Below are positions 11,895 through 24,179 of a DNA stretch of 64,000 nucleotides, one piece after another (within the stretch, counting starts at the first letter, position 1; the number at the start of each line of letters is the position of its first letter). A model generated the notes under the pieces. The model worked only from the letters and a program-made list of their open reading frames with translations, was not told where the DNA came from and did no database searches. The stretch covers positions 14,779,298-14,843,297 of the forward strand of contig OX465583.1 of the NCBI GenBank assembly GCA_950022655.1, read 5' to 3'. The translations under genes were made by a program, and so were the position numbers. The stretch comes from Alentia gelatinosa (lineage: Eukaryota; Annelida; Polychaeta; Phyllodocida; Polynoidae).

Positions 11895-13243
11895 GATATT
11901 TGCATCCGGATCTTCCCAATGTAGCCCAGAAGATAATGTCTCATCATGCCTCATCATATATGTACTTCATTATAACAATCTCGTCTATTACAAAAGCTCT
12001 GTTGCAACAAAAGTAATGTGCTGGTCCTCCTTTTTCTCTTCAGACAAAGCTTTAGCACAGAAACTCAGTTACAACAAATCTTGGCTAAATTAATTTCTCC
12101 TTAAAGCATGATTATGACAAAGTTTTACCGGATATTTGGATACAAGACTTAACCTTTCTCATCTTGCCAAGTCCCGGGAAATAGGTAATTATTTTAATTA
12201 TCGACCATTGGCAACCTGGCAAATAACCCCATAGCAACCATCAATGTAAAAATAAACGAAACAAATGGCAATGATGATTGAAAATGGGGATCTGAGTGGG
12301 TACATGTCTGTAGGCCTGAAAACCCTAAAACCTAGGGCACCACATTTTCAGAAGCACTGTGGGGAAAAGAGTTTAGACCAAAAGGATCTTGCCGTTATCC
12401 AGTGTCAAAGGACTGTGAGCTGGCGGCCACTCTCCAATCATATCCTCTGTCATAAGCACAATTTCTGAATATCGGTCAAATATCTGCTAGGTTAGAAGAG
12501 AGTTCATTAACATATTTCCCACATGTCCAGTGACACATCGGGCAGATTGGACATCCGGCTTTTGATTCAAGTGTTTGTGGACGTGTAACAAACTCTCACT
12601 GATACCTAGAAGTGCGTAATGACCAAACCCCGAGGTATTTTACTGGGGCGTTCACCTGCTACCGTTTATAAAGGTTAAATATACAAAATAAATTAATATC
12701 AGAAAGTCTGATTTTGTCCTGTTACGCTGACTAATAGAACACAGCGCCGCTTCGGTTCCAGATTAATCGAGCACTGCAGTGTGTTATAGACTGAGGCGCC
12801 ACCAAGTGAGACAGGCGGAACATCAGACAATGAATTATTTTTATGGATCGATTTTACATATTTGAGCTATTCAAACGGTATCAGGTGAATGATACCTTTA
12901 GAATCTGGTCAATATGCATTGCTCCTCACAAGCAGTTTTTAATTCGTCTCCGATGTTGCGAATTGATGGTGGTCTGCGTTGCTGATGTCATTTTGCCGTG
13001 GTGATCGAGTTCAAGTGTCAACCGCAGCCATACTGTGCTGCCTAGACTGGTTCCCTGCCCTAATGAAGTAAGGGACAGGTAACGGGTTCCTACGACCTTC
13101 AACTAGACTGCAGTACATCCCGAAAGGGTTAAAAGAATGTCATTATCATTTAAAATCTATATGTAACGAACTTTACATGATTTGGTTATATTAAGAACTC
13201 TGTTAAACCTTGTATTATAGTCGTGCGACTATCCCTTTGTAAA
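11895..13243. other. No gene recognised
   Basis: No supported gene. Short open frames at 11773-12093 and 12265-12468 lack recognisable domains. Confidence 0.4.
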
Positions 13244-13420
13244 TCACCTTGGAATGGTGAAAGAGATTGTCGAAAAATAAAAGTTATATAATTTTGTTTT
13301 TATAAAAAACATGGCATGAGAATGATGACCTTTGATAAAGCAGTAAATCGAGCACTGCTGGGGGTGGGACTCGAACCCACAAAGTCCTACAACCTTGGGA
13401 TGACAAGTCAAGCCAAGGTG
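13244..13420 (-). mobile_element. tRNA-derived SINE head (minus strand)
   Basis: On the minus strand the sequence has a box-B-like GGGTTCGAGTCCCACC (complement at 13356-13373), followed by AGCAGTGCTCGATTTACTGC and TCAAAGGTCATCATTCTCAT. The tail of that segment matches the end of the dispersed SINE body at 46970-47185 (CCTTTGATTTAGCAGTAA). This suggests the full SINE is a tRNA-like head plus that body. Confidence 0.55.
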
Positions 13421-13756
13421 ACACAATCCCAAAATGCAACAGAAAAATGGAGGCGTTACCAATAATGCACCACGAAACTGGAACCCATTGCCTGGCCTTT
13501 AGTCTAACTAGGCCAGGCTGCCAGGCTATGTGCTGCCCTGCAACAGTTTCACATCATAGATTGCTTGAGTGGTGCAGTGTGAACTGCTGCGGACAGCGGG
13601 GACTGCCAGTGAACTTGATGATATCGATTGATTTCGCCTATTCAAGCTATCTAAATTATATCACATGAATTCCCACATTAGATACCTAAATATTTGGCCA
13701 TTACACACTTCTAGTTGTTACGGCGAGGTTGAAACACGTCTCTGAACATGTGAATA

Positions 13757-14305
13757 CAGGTGTTGCCGTTCAGCGCCACCTAACGGCCCACGGACTAGTT
13801 ACACTGCCGCTCGGACAAACAAGGCCGAGTCTGGTGGTATGTATATATAGCAATCTGTAGGAATGTTGTTTTTTTACAGATTAGACTACTGGAACAATCT
13901 AGGGCATTGTATCAACAAGTCCAGGCTGTCTAAACCTCCTAGTTGGTAAATGTCTTGGTATTAATATTGTAGAAGATAAGCATCTGGTAGCTAGACCTGC
14001 CAATGTTTTATTGTGTATCCAGTTTTGATGTACCTGTGTTATCTAAACTATATCTAAAGTATTATTGATGCAATATGCATGTATGACATACCAGATTTGA
14101 GCTGGAATACCATAGAATACGATGCAATCATTATCATTTCTCTGGAAATAATGTACACGGGTTTTTATAAACGTATTACTTTCATACACTCAGTGATCCA
14201 ATGCTATAATATAGGTTGACAGGGATATGTTTGGCTGCTTGCATTGCGTAACCACGCAGCTAACGTGCGACACCGGCCTATGGAAAAAGGCCTATCGCTG
14301 GAACA
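13757..14305 (+). repeat. Dispersed ~550-bp repeat, copy 1
   Basis: Starts near CAGGTGTTGCCGTTCAGCGC and ends near GGAAAAAGGCCTATCGCTGG. About 80% similar by eye to 31580-32165 (same orientation) and to 19207-19615 (inverted). Shared markers include GCTAGACCTGCCAATGT, ATGCATGTATGA and ACCATAGAATA.GATGCAATC. No open frame is conserved across copies, so it is probably a non-autonomous transposon of unknown class. Confidence 0.7.
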
Positions 14306-14723
14306 AACACCCTGAAATCCAACATGCCCAACATGATCATTGCACATGCATGAAAATATCAATTACAGCTACACTCTCCTAATCGTAGTCTCTGTAGTAT
14401 TGGGTTATTGTGCATTTAACAGAAGATGTGCTTGGAGAGCAGCCAGCGGAGATTCACCTGAGCTAGGTCAATGTTAATGTCACGTGATCACGTACCCCGT
14501 ATGCCACCTACATTACGTACGGCTATACATACTACCTGGGTAGGAGCTGGAAGTATGTGTGGGATTTATGGTTATAAAAATGAGGTGTCCTTATTTAAGT
14601 TATTAATGCACAGAGGTCTCTTCGAACTCCTCTAGTTCATCTAACCACCAACAGGTGGATTCACCTCAGGGGTTTCAGTACACCGGCTGGTCAGTCACCG
14701 AGCTACAGCCGACCTGCTATCAT

Positions 14724-15289
14724 CAGGGATGTCAGCATCCCTTGAAAAAATTCCCTGAAGTCATTTGCGACTCCCCCCCCCCCCCCCCCCCCCACACACA
14801 TCTTCTGAAAAACAAATATCAAATACTTGAGCAAGTCTAGAGAGGGGGATATAGGGTGCCTCCTGCACCCGCCGGGTAGGTCGGGTAGCATGCCTGTGGT
14901 TGGATTGACCTCATTAGTGCACCCCCACCAGGGTGAACAATGATGTGTGTGTTGTGAACTTACACTCCCCCTACACATTCTAGGTTCTAATACGATTGGA
15001 GAGTTTCAGGGGAGTTCAGGGAGTCTCTGATATATATCCTATGGCGGTTTAACACACAGGCAGTCTGGATTCAGGGAGACCCCTTGACTCTGCAAGGCCC
15101 TTGGGCCCACAGGGTACCACCAGTCTGGGTGACTGTAACCGGCGCCGTGTGTGCGCCTCCCGCTGCCGGCCGCTAGCGGGTACCCGTTAGCGGCCGCCTA
15201 TACACCACAGTTCAGTGCAAATTTTGGGTACATGTAGAGGTGAAGATAATCCCTGAAATCCTGAAATTCCCTGAGAACTGGCATCCCTG
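14724..15289. mobile_element. MITE with 6-bp target duplication TATCAT
   Basis: The ends are CAGGGATGTCAGCATCCCT and the inverted AACTGGCATCCCTG. Both flanks are TATCAT (14718-14723 and 15290-15295). Internally there is a C homopolymer near 14776 and a segment CAAATACTTGAGCAAGTCTA that recurs at about 24700 and 57690. Ends of this type are hAT-like. The element at 34934-35601 has the same ends and also a 6-bp duplication. Confidence 0.8.
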
Positions 15290-15295
15290 TATCAT

Positions 15296-16236
15296 GTACT
15301 CACACCCTCTGGCGGTAACAATTTTTCTTTTTATTAATTTTGTATTGTTTGTTATAGGGGTGACACAAAATTCCCCAAATTCCCACTTACGTCTTGTGTG
15401 TTGTGTCAGATTAATATACTGACATAGGTATATAATAAACAGGCTCCAGTCTGCTTCAGTCTCCAAAGCAAACGGTATTGAGGTAGCAGATGAATATTCA
15501 ATCACCTGGCGACGAAGTCACTAGTGAAGTACTAAAACGATGATCTGTTCTTTATTTTACCCAAAATCGATTCTTTGAAACAATATAACGCAGGTGTCGT
15601 TCAATAATGCAGGAACAAAAATGAATCCCTTGTTCGATTGTTATATGGTGGTGCTACCTGTGGTATCTGTTCGTACTATGTTCTCGTTCACCGTTTAGGT
15701 GTAACGACCAAAGATCTGACAAACAAGAGTACTTTAAATTTAGTTCGTATAATATTATCTTATCTTCACTCAGTATGTATATACAAGTAAATTTGTGTAA
15801 AAATCTAAAGAGTGTAGAGGTGGGACTATGAAAATCAACTCCTGACAGTTGAAGTCTCAACCTGCTTTATTGAAACATCACATATTGTGACTCCTTTTTG
15901 TACACGTAATGACAGATGAACTATGATGTAAGATAATTTACGATGATTCAATAAAGAAACTTTAAAAAAAAAACAAAAAAAAACAAAAACTCTACGAGTA
16001 TTTGGAGTAACGATATGACAGTCTACCCACGACCAGCATTATTAAATGACATTTACCGTTGAGCTTCCCCGAGGTCCCCCGTCGCTTCATTTCGGTCGGA
16101 TCGTCCAGCCTTATAATAGTTTGTGGATTAGTAAACAAATCCCTGGAAATACAGAGAATGTATCAGCCGCCCCACTGACCAGCAGAAAGTCAAAAGTGGA
16201 AAAGGAGAGAAATCGTGTTTACGAGAACAAATTCAA
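15296..16236. other. No gene recognised
   Basis: No supported feature. An A-rich run lies near 15963-15990. Confidence 0.4.
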
Positions 16237-16420
16237 CAGTGGCGTCAGAATCACTGTGGAAAAATGCTGTGTGTAATAAAGGCGACAGACTTTTCGCAGA
16301 TTTACGGTATATCCAGTGCAACAGGCCAATGTCAAAGTCTGATTTCATACCAAGAAAAAAGTCTGCAATTTTTCAGTTCGCCCCCCCCCCTCCCGCTTTC
16401 AAAATGTTCTGACGCCCCTG
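16237..16420. mobile_element. hAT-like MITE, short copy without minisatellite
   Basis: The ends CAGTGGCGTCAGAATC and TTCTGACGCCCCTG match the element at 10410-11889. The internal GCCAATGTCAAAGTCTGATT, a pyrimidine run and CTTTCAAAATGTTCTGACG also match. This 184-bp copy lacks the 60-bp array. No clear target duplication. Confidence 0.75.
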
Positions 16421-16985
16421 TATTCTCAAGATAAAACAATAATAGATACTATACCCCTATTTGGGGGTAATACCAATGCCATGGACAGTGTATTCTCCAT
16501 GCTAATGCCAACTAATACAATATATGTTCGACGCTATAAAATGAAAAGGTAATAACTTAGTTAGTATCATTTGTTTCAGTAGACATAAATCCCTTGTCTA
16601 TTAAAAAGATTCCAGGATGTCATTTAAAGCACTGATCAACACAAAGATGTATACTATATCTTAATTCATTAAAATCTTCTCAAATTATTTTCTCAAGGTT
16701 CCAGCATCACCCACTGGTCAGTGGGATCTTATAACGACCATTATAATATTCCTAAAACATGCATTGTATAAAACATTACAAATAGGTAAAAGACGGCAAT
16801 AATGCAGCAATCCTGTGTGTATAAAGACAACAAGTAATCTGCATACCAGGAGCATAGTACAATACTATGTGCAATTAATCTTTTATTATTCTCTCTCACA
16901 AATATCCATTCTAGTTGGATGAGAACTGTCATGTCCTTTTTCTCTTAAGACACCCGTTTATTTGGTAGATGAAGTCACCTTCTCA

Positions 16986-16987
<2 letters not shown>

Positions 16988-17067
<80 letters not shown>

Positions 17068-17070
17068 ATG
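16988..17070. repeat. (TA)n microsatellite
   Basis: About 80 bp of nearly pure TA dinucleotide repeat with one TT interruption. Confidence 0.95.
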
Positions 17071-17900
17071 TTTTAAGTGAGCGATCATTTCAAGTAACCT
17101 GATGAATAGTCTGTCACAAAGGTGAATTCATTAATAGAGCAAGATCATACAATAAGAGCAAGGTATTCACGTAATCCATATCAAATACCCGTCCAAGCAC
17201 TAATAACTTGCAATCTTAGATTATCCTCATTTCTAAACCTCAGCTAGGCTTTCTATTCGAACTGAAATACTAAGAATTATAGAAATCTGTAATGGATGAT
17301 CTTTTATTTGAATTATGCAGGGTTACCACATGTAAACTGCGAGATATATATCGGCCTGACACATACATCCCTCTTCTACCTGGCGTTCACACTAGACAAC
17401 TAAAACGTGACGCCTGTAAATATATCGGCCACAATTGTCACCAACCCAAGACTTTCCTCAAGCGTTTACATTTTCAAAATGTACAAATTTCTAGCAATTG
17501 ACAGCTGAAAGTCGGCAGGTGGTGCAAAAGAATCGCCACTTCTGATCGTCTAGTGTAAACGCAGCCTGGTAACATTCACTGCACATCATTCCTTTAAGTG
17601 GCTATAGGGAGTCCTTTGGCGACACCACTAGATAAAACTTGAGATTGAAGCAGATTGTTGTATATTGGCGGTTTCTAAGTTAACCTTAGGTACATTTACG
17701 CTGCAAAGGGGCATTCACATAAGAACAGCCATCAAACAAAGTTTAAATCTTCTTCAATCTTAAGTTTCATCCAATGCACAGTGCAATAGCAGATATCCTA
17801 TGTTTCTGTGACATAAGTTTTGAATACATATTCAGATCAGGGACCCAATATGCAAAAGTCGATAAAGCTCTTTGTTAGAAAAACTGCAATCTTAGAGCAT
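17071..17900. other. No gene recognised
   Basis: No supported feature. Confidence 0.4.
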
Positions 17901-17902
17901 GC

Positions 17903-18480
17903 AGTTCACAGTCAGCTGTTTGAGGAATACTTCACATGTGGTTCTGGTCACTCCCCATCACAACAGACACATCAGAGGTGATGTAGCCATCACAAGGTAG
18001 GCCAGGGACCTGTTTCACTAGTCAGTGACATGGCTAGATGGCGTCTAGATGGTGTGTCCGGTTTCATAAGAACTAGACATTAGACTTTGTTTTGTCCGTT
18101 CTTGCTAGCACTGTTGGTGCCGCTTTTCATATCTGTCTAACACTTTTGTCACAAAACTAGTGAAACAGGTCCATGATGTGTCTAGATTTGTCTAATTCAT
18201 ATGTTTGGGGTCTGTATTTCCTAAAGGCAGCTACTTGTGGTGTCACGAAACTAGACAAACCCAATGTCTGTATGGTGTCACAGACATGTCGCGAGACTAG
18301 TGAAACAGGTCCCAGATCACAGTCGGCTGTTTGAGTAATACTACATAATTATGCCGTTCTGATTTCCATCACGGCAGACACACGAGAGGTGGTTTAGTCA
18401 ACAGAAAGTAGAGCAGATCACAGTCAGCTGTTTGAGTAATACTTCAAGTGTCGTTCTGGTCAGTGGGGGACGTTTCATAA
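17903..18480. repeat. ~105-bp tandem repeat interrupted by a MITE
   Basis: Three units begin with CACAGTCAGCTGTTTGAG or a variant (about 17908, 18317 and 18420) and contain GACACA..AGAGGTG. The MITE at 18005-18313 lies between units one and two, so it landed in an existing array. Confidence 0.7.
18005..18313. mobile_element. GGGACCTGTTTCA-ended MITE, copy 1
   Basis: Terminal inverted repeats GGGACCTGTTTCACTAGTC and GACTAGTGAAACAGGTCCC. The interior has another inverted copy, ACTAGTGAAACAGGTCC, near 18158. The interior contains GTGTCACAGACATGTC. Close copies are at 44059-44366 and 27513-27801. No transposase; superfamily unresolved. Confidence 0.8.
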
Positions 18481-19206
18481 ACTCTCCATCACCACTGATA
18501 AATGAACCAGGAGCGCTGTTCCCAGCCTGCAGCATGTGTCATTGAGCTGCGGCCTCACTTATCCTGAAATGAGAACAGAATAAGTAATTAGCAAATGGCT
18601 GAGAATGTAGTAAATATAGAATTTTGTAGGAAGCGCCCTGGTGTATAGGATTAACGGTCAGGTGGTTGGGAATGTGACATTATAATTTCATGGGCCAACA
18701 CACCCTTCTAATATATATGTGGTGGCTTTAGGTCATATATTTATTTCAGTATATACACACAAATAACAAACATCTTATGAAATAAATATCTAAGGAAACG
18801 TGAGGGAACTAGTATATTGTTTCTCATAAAAATGATTTATTATCACAAACGCATCGCATGGCAATGTAGAAAATGCCTGAAAGGTTAGTATATCTTTACA
18901 AAAGGTTAGTATATATTTACAAAACCTCTTCATTCTATGAAGACCCTCGTCATGTAATGTGAACAGAATTTTTTTTTGCACATAATTCGTTCCGGGGGAC
19001 GGTCTTACATTATATGTCTTCATATGTATACTAGTCATTGACGTCAATTATGATAATATGATAGTACAGGAAGCACAGGAAATCCAACACACCCCGTTCT
19101 GAATAAACTGGTACCCTGCCGTTGTCATGCCCAAGATGAGATTTTCAGTTTACGTCTGTTTGGTCTACGCCTATATACACGCATATATGAGGTGTCAAGA
19201 TCGCCC
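18481..19206. other. No gene recognised
   Basis: No supported feature. A short exact duplication, AAAAGGTTAGTATAT, lies near 18880-18915. Confidence 0.35.
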
Positions 19207-19615
19207 TCTATAAGGCCTTTTTCCACTGGCTGGTGTCGCACGTTATCTGCCTAGTTACGCCACGGCTGAAGCCAAACATATCCCTGGCAACGTATACTTT
19301 AGCATAGGATCACTGAGTATATAAGCGTAATACGTTTATATTAACCATGTATATTATCTCCATAGAAATAAAAGTGATTGCATCATATTCTATGGTATTC
19401 CAGCTCCAATTTGATGTGTCATACATGCATATCACCTCAATGATACTTTAGATATACCTTAGATAACACAGGGGCACCGAAACTGCATACACACTCCTAC
19501 ATTGGCAGACCTAGCTATAATATGCTTATCTTTTTCCAAGTTAAAATCAAGATCATTATCAACTATAAAGTTTAGACTGCCCAGACTCGTTGATACAATG
19601 TGCCGGCAGCTACCC
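19207..19615 (-). repeat. Dispersed ~550-bp repeat, copy 2 (inverted, truncated)
   Basis: Reverse-complement similarity to 13757-14305 and 31580-32165: GGCCTTTTTCCACTGGC at one end, then GATTGCATCATATTCTATGG, and GGCAGACCTAGCTATAAT near the other end. It stops shortly before the telomere-like tract. Confidence 0.65.
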
Positions 19616-19718
19616 GCAGTTAGGGCTGGCCACACGGCTGGCCATACCCGGGATATACTCACAGCCCTGTCGGCCAGTCTGTCCTTTTCCTACATTCTTA
19701 TTTATCCCTAACCATAAC

Positions 19719-19975
19719 CTAACCCTATCCCTGACTCTAACCCATCCCTAACCCTAACCCTAACCCTAACCCTATTCCTAACCTAACCCTAACCATATCC
19801 CTAACCCTAACCCTAACCCTAACCCTAACCCTATCCCTAACCCTAACCCTATCCCTAACCCTATCCTTAACCCTAACCCTAACCCTATCCCTAACCCTAA
19901 CCCTATCTTTAACCCTAACCCTAACCCTAACCCTAACCCTAACCCTAAACCTATCCCTAACCCTAACCCTGCTAC
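19719..19975. repeat. Interstitial telomere-like (CCCTAA)n tract
   Basis: About 255 bp of CCCTAA hexamers mixed with CCCTAT, CCCTTA and one CCCTGA variant. TTAGGG is the ancestral animal telomere repeat. Unrelated sequence on both sides shows this is internal, not a chromosome end. Open frames here are repeat translations rich in Arg-Val or Gly-Leu. Confidence 0.9.
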
Positions 19976-20035
19976 GTCCGGGAGAGGCCCGGGAGATCCG
20001 GCCGACCTCACCGCGACATAGGCGGCAGGCCGGGG

Positions 20036-20130
20036 AACGTAGCGGTATCGAATTCACCGCTACCGAACTTGTAGCGGTAGCGAATTCACCGGTATCGAGT
20101 TCGCATGTGACCGAATTCACCGTAGACCTT
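20036..20130. repeat. Short GC-rich minisatellite beside the telomere-like tract
   Basis: About four imperfect units of TAGCGGTAGCGAATTCACCG, followed by a diverged GACCGAATTCACCG. Confidence 0.7.
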
Positions 20131-22720
20131 TACGACGGCGTCTATTCACGCATATGGTAATCCCGGTGCTAGGACAGTTGAAGTTACGTTTACGCAAATG
20201 TACCCCACTTTCCGGTTTTCTCCAATCCCTGCACCTAGAGGACACCACTACTGTTTTCCTTTCATCTGCCATCTTTCATGTCAGTCTATGTTATATGTAA
20301 AATTCAATCTTGTAATAGCAATTTTTATTATGAAATCTTTCTAAAACCCTATTGGATATATTTTGATTGATTTTTTTTTTTACCGTTTTTAGAAAATAGA
20401 TTTTACTTTTGAAACAGCAGTGTTCTGTGTGATTGAACCCAGCCTGTTTTAACATGTGTATACAGACATATATGTAGACGTATATGGCTACTCATATACA
20501 TATGTCTGTGCGTCGCGACCTTGTTTATGATATATACACTAGATCCTGTTTACGCTGTATACGCTAAGATGAAATGGTCCACGATGGAATGAAATTCTAC
20601 AAAAACGCCAGTAAATTGTCAGTAATCTGAAGATCTCGTCACTGGATGAGTCAACTCAAAGACAAAAACCAGCAGTCGTAAAGTTAGAACACAAGCAGTG
20701 AGCAGGAAATCCAACAGAAAACCAGTCACATCCAGCCAGGGGTCATAGTTTGCTTTTATCAGTAGCTCCTCACAGACTGCTAAGCTTGGTTTTCGCACAC
20801 TTCCTTAAGTCATAAACCTTAATGTACATGTGCAATGTATCGGGCTTCACAAAGAGCTGAAAAGATAAAGTGAGGGGAAGCAGTTGAGGTAGATATTATA
20901 CAATGCGGTGTCACTCCTTAAAGCCCTGAACACACTGTGCGATTCTTGTTCCTTTCCCTGTGATTATGGTACCCCCAAATCGCATCGCACAGTGGGTTCA
21001 GCCTTGCGATTTCCATCCCTGCGTTTCCGGTACCACCCCCCGTGGAGGGTACATTTTCTCGGCGGCAAATTGTACCTCGGGGGGGACCCAGAATCGCAAG
21101 CGATAAATTTCAAACATGTCTGGAATTTGTCCTGCCATTCTGTTCCTAGACCCCTGTAAGTAATAGTGTGCTAAGAGAAAGGTGTGCCATCATGATACCC
21201 AGGGAACGCCGGCTTATGTTGCTGATGGGAATAATCCGAAATCTGCTTGGTATAAATGCGTTAGTACTGAAAGAACATCGCGGGGAAAGACAGACCCGGT
21301 CATCAGAAAAATGTGACATAGATCTATCCCGTCCAAAGAGGGACAAATTCGTGAAATCCTTTGTTCATGTGGGCATATTGATATGGAACACCTTTTTCTG
21401 GAGCCTCCCAGAAAAAATACAAAGCGGAACAAAATATATCAATTAGGCGTGAATCGTTAGTGAAAATCAGAGAATTTCTGTTAGCACAGTGATTGTGCTC
21501 TGAGCAATCTTGTTATGGCAATCTGCATTCTGTAAATAAGTGTATGCACCTTTGTATCATTGTATTTACCATCCCACTGTTATATTACTATTTACATACC
21601 GCTCGTTGTGTGGAAGAGCGACGCTCTATTGTCGAACACAATTGATCTAAATAAAAAATTTAAAAAAACCTCCGTGGAGAGGGTCGTTGGCTGCCTGATC
21701 TGGTCACGTGGTGTCAACAACAACACTGCCATGTGCCACAACACATACACAGCACAACAAATACTCTATGTTTGTCTTATTTTCTTCAAATAATATTAAG
21801 GCAATGGTGGAATATCCTACACTGATTGTGATAATATTAAGTCATTACTCATAGGTACTTAAGACATATTTATCCAAGATTTTCTCTGATTATAAGGTTT
21901 ATCAGAGAAAAATATAAGGGGGTTCACTTATATAACCATAAAACGTGTTTTGATGTCTCATATATATATGTATATATGTATAATACACACGTGATTACTG
22001 GAAGGTCATAAATCACAGAAAGTAACCAAATAGCGTTTTTAAAGAAATTCCTGCCCCTGTCCTTAGGATTTTGATGTTTTTACTAAAATTTGTTGCCCAC
22101 CTTGTCGGGCTCTATGAGTTCATTGCGGATTTTAATGGTCCAATATCAATATTTTGGGTTCTAGGGCCCTAAAAATGCCCAGAATTGACCCAAATTCTAT
22201 AAAATTAACATATTTTAATATTTGTATATAATTTTGTAGAATTAGCACTAGATGTGTGTCCATTCACTTTTGTTATATATACTCTATTGTATGGCGGTGA
22301 AATAGGAGCAAAAAATGACTTGAGAGTGGTATTTTTCTAAATTTCTTGAGGAATTTACATTTTGTAAAGTGCTCTGTCCGGGCGAAAAAAAAGACAAATT
22401 AGGCCGTCCCATTAAATACATATCAGGCATATGGGTTGCATTTTGCCTTGAAAAATTAGCTAAAGGTGGGAGATTGAGCATGCCCCAAAAAGTTGGATTT
22501 CCTCCATACACTTCCCCCTGAGGAGGCCATAACCCCCTTTTTTGTCTGTTCGGGTAAAAAATCACATTCCTTCCCCTCTTGAATACAATTAATATATCTA
22601 ACTATCCTAACTATGTCAGTTATTTACCCCACTACCATACCTAAGTACCCAGGGTATAGGTCATTCCCCTCTCTGCCCTGCCTTATGTCCGGGCGAGTAG
22701 ACTGTCCTCCCGACTGACAA
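20131..22720. other. No gene recognised
   Basis: No convincing exon. Overlapping frames on both strands at 21146-21446 have no recognisable domain. A local inverted duplication (GGTACC-containing) lies at about 20966-21085. Confidence 0.4.
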
Positions 22721-22724
22721 CCGG

Positions 22725-24178
22725 TGTTTTGTTGGATGTTTGGGTGGTTTGGTGGTTGGGCGTTTTGGTGGTTTGGTGGTAAGGTCGATGGGTGGTGAAG
22801 TTGTGGGGTGGTAGGGTGTGGAGTGATTGGGTGGTTGGGTAGTCAGATGGTTGGGTGGTCAGGTGGTTGGGTGGATGGTTGGTTGGTTAAATAGATGGAT
22901 AGGTGGGTAAGTGGTCGGGTGCGGAGTGATTGGGTGTGTGGGTGGTCAGATGGTTTGGTGGATGGGTGAATGGTTGGACAGTTGGATGGTTTTGTGGTTG
23001 GATGGTTGGGTGGTTGGCTGATCAGACGGGTGGTTTGGCGGTTAGCTGGATGGTTTGATAGTTAGGTGGTTAGGTGGTGGGGTGGTTCGGTGGTCAGGTG
23101 GTTAGGTGGGTGGTCGGTTGGTTAAGTGGATGGATAGGTGGATGAGTTGTCAGATGGGGAGTGATTGGGTGGTTGGGTTGTCAGATGGTTTGGTGGTTGG
23201 ATGGATGGGTGAGTGGTTGGATGGTTAGGTGGTTGGATGGTTTGGTAGTGGATGGATGGGTGGGTGGTTTGATGGTTGAATGGTTAAGTGAATGGGTGGG
23301 TGATTTTGCGGCTAGGTGGTCAAGTGGTCTGTTGGATGGTGGTTGGATGGTTTGGTGGTTGGATGTTTGGGTGGTTTGGAGGTTGGGTGTGTGGTTTGGT
23401 TGGTTGGTTTGGTGATTGAGGGGTTTGGTGGTTGGGTGGGTGGTTGGTTGGTAAAATGGGTGGTTTGGTGGTTGGCTGGATGGTTGGGTAGGTGGTTGAG
23501 GTGGTTGGGTGGATGGCCCACAGGGGCTAAGGAATATTAAATGCATGAAAGGTAAAAATAAGTACCAGGTAGACGGACGGTCAAACAATATGTTTGGTAT
23601 AAAGGGTATTCTTGAAGGTTGGTTGGTTAGGTGGTTGGTTGGCTGGGCAGCTGGGCGGTAGGTTGGGTGGTTGAGTGTTTTTCGGGAGCTGTTGGTGGTT
23701 AGCTGGCTGGGCAGTTGAGCAGGTGGTTGGGTGTTTGGGTTGATGGTTGGGTGGGAGGTTGGTTGGGTGGTTGGACGGGTGGTTGTGTTTGGTGGCTGGG
23801 TGGGTGGTTATGTGGTTGGGTGGTTGGGTGAGTTATTGGGTGGTTTGGTTGTTGGGTAAGTAGCTGGTTGAGTGGTTGGATGGTTGGATGGTGGTTGGAT
23901 GGGTGGTTGGGTGAGTGGGTGAGTGGGGGTTTTGGTGGTTGTGTGAATGGTAGGGTGGTTGGGTTGGTGGCTGGATGGGTGGGTGGTTGGGGTGGCTGGA
24001 TGGATGGGTGGTTTTGGTGGTTGGGTAGGTGGTTGGATGGTTTGCTGGTTGGGTGGGTTGCTTCATGGTTTGGTGGTGTCATGGTTGGGTGGTTGGATTG
24101 TTTGGTGGTTCAGTGGGTGGTTGGCTGGTAAGATGGGTGGTTGGTTGGATGGTTTGGTGACTCGGTGGTTTGGTGATT
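22725..24178. repeat. TGG-rich minisatellite array
   Basis: About 1.4 kb built from 4-bp-based variants such as TGGTTGGGTGGTTGGATGG, interrupted at about 23516-23610 by unique sequence. Frames of up to 135 residues on both strands are low-complexity (Trp/Gly or Pro/Thr/His) repeat translations. Confidence 0.95.
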
Positions 24179-24179
24179 G

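Noticed and set aside
18540..18575. Possible further exon of the B4GALT-like gene or of another gene (TTTCAG followed by open sequence)
   Set aside because: All three frames stop within 15 codons, and the B4GALT-like ORF is already complete at 27945.
19719..19975. Chromosome end
   Set aside because: Unrelated single-copy-like DNA continues for tens of kb on both sides and the hexamers are degenerate.
19737..20120. 127-residue Arg/Val-rich frame
   Set aside because: Reads through the CCCTAA telomere-like tract.
23161..24131. Long open frames on both strands rich in Trp/Gly or Pro/Thr/His
   Set aside because: They are translations of the TGG-based array. Frames are open on opposite strands and contain no non-repeat sequence.
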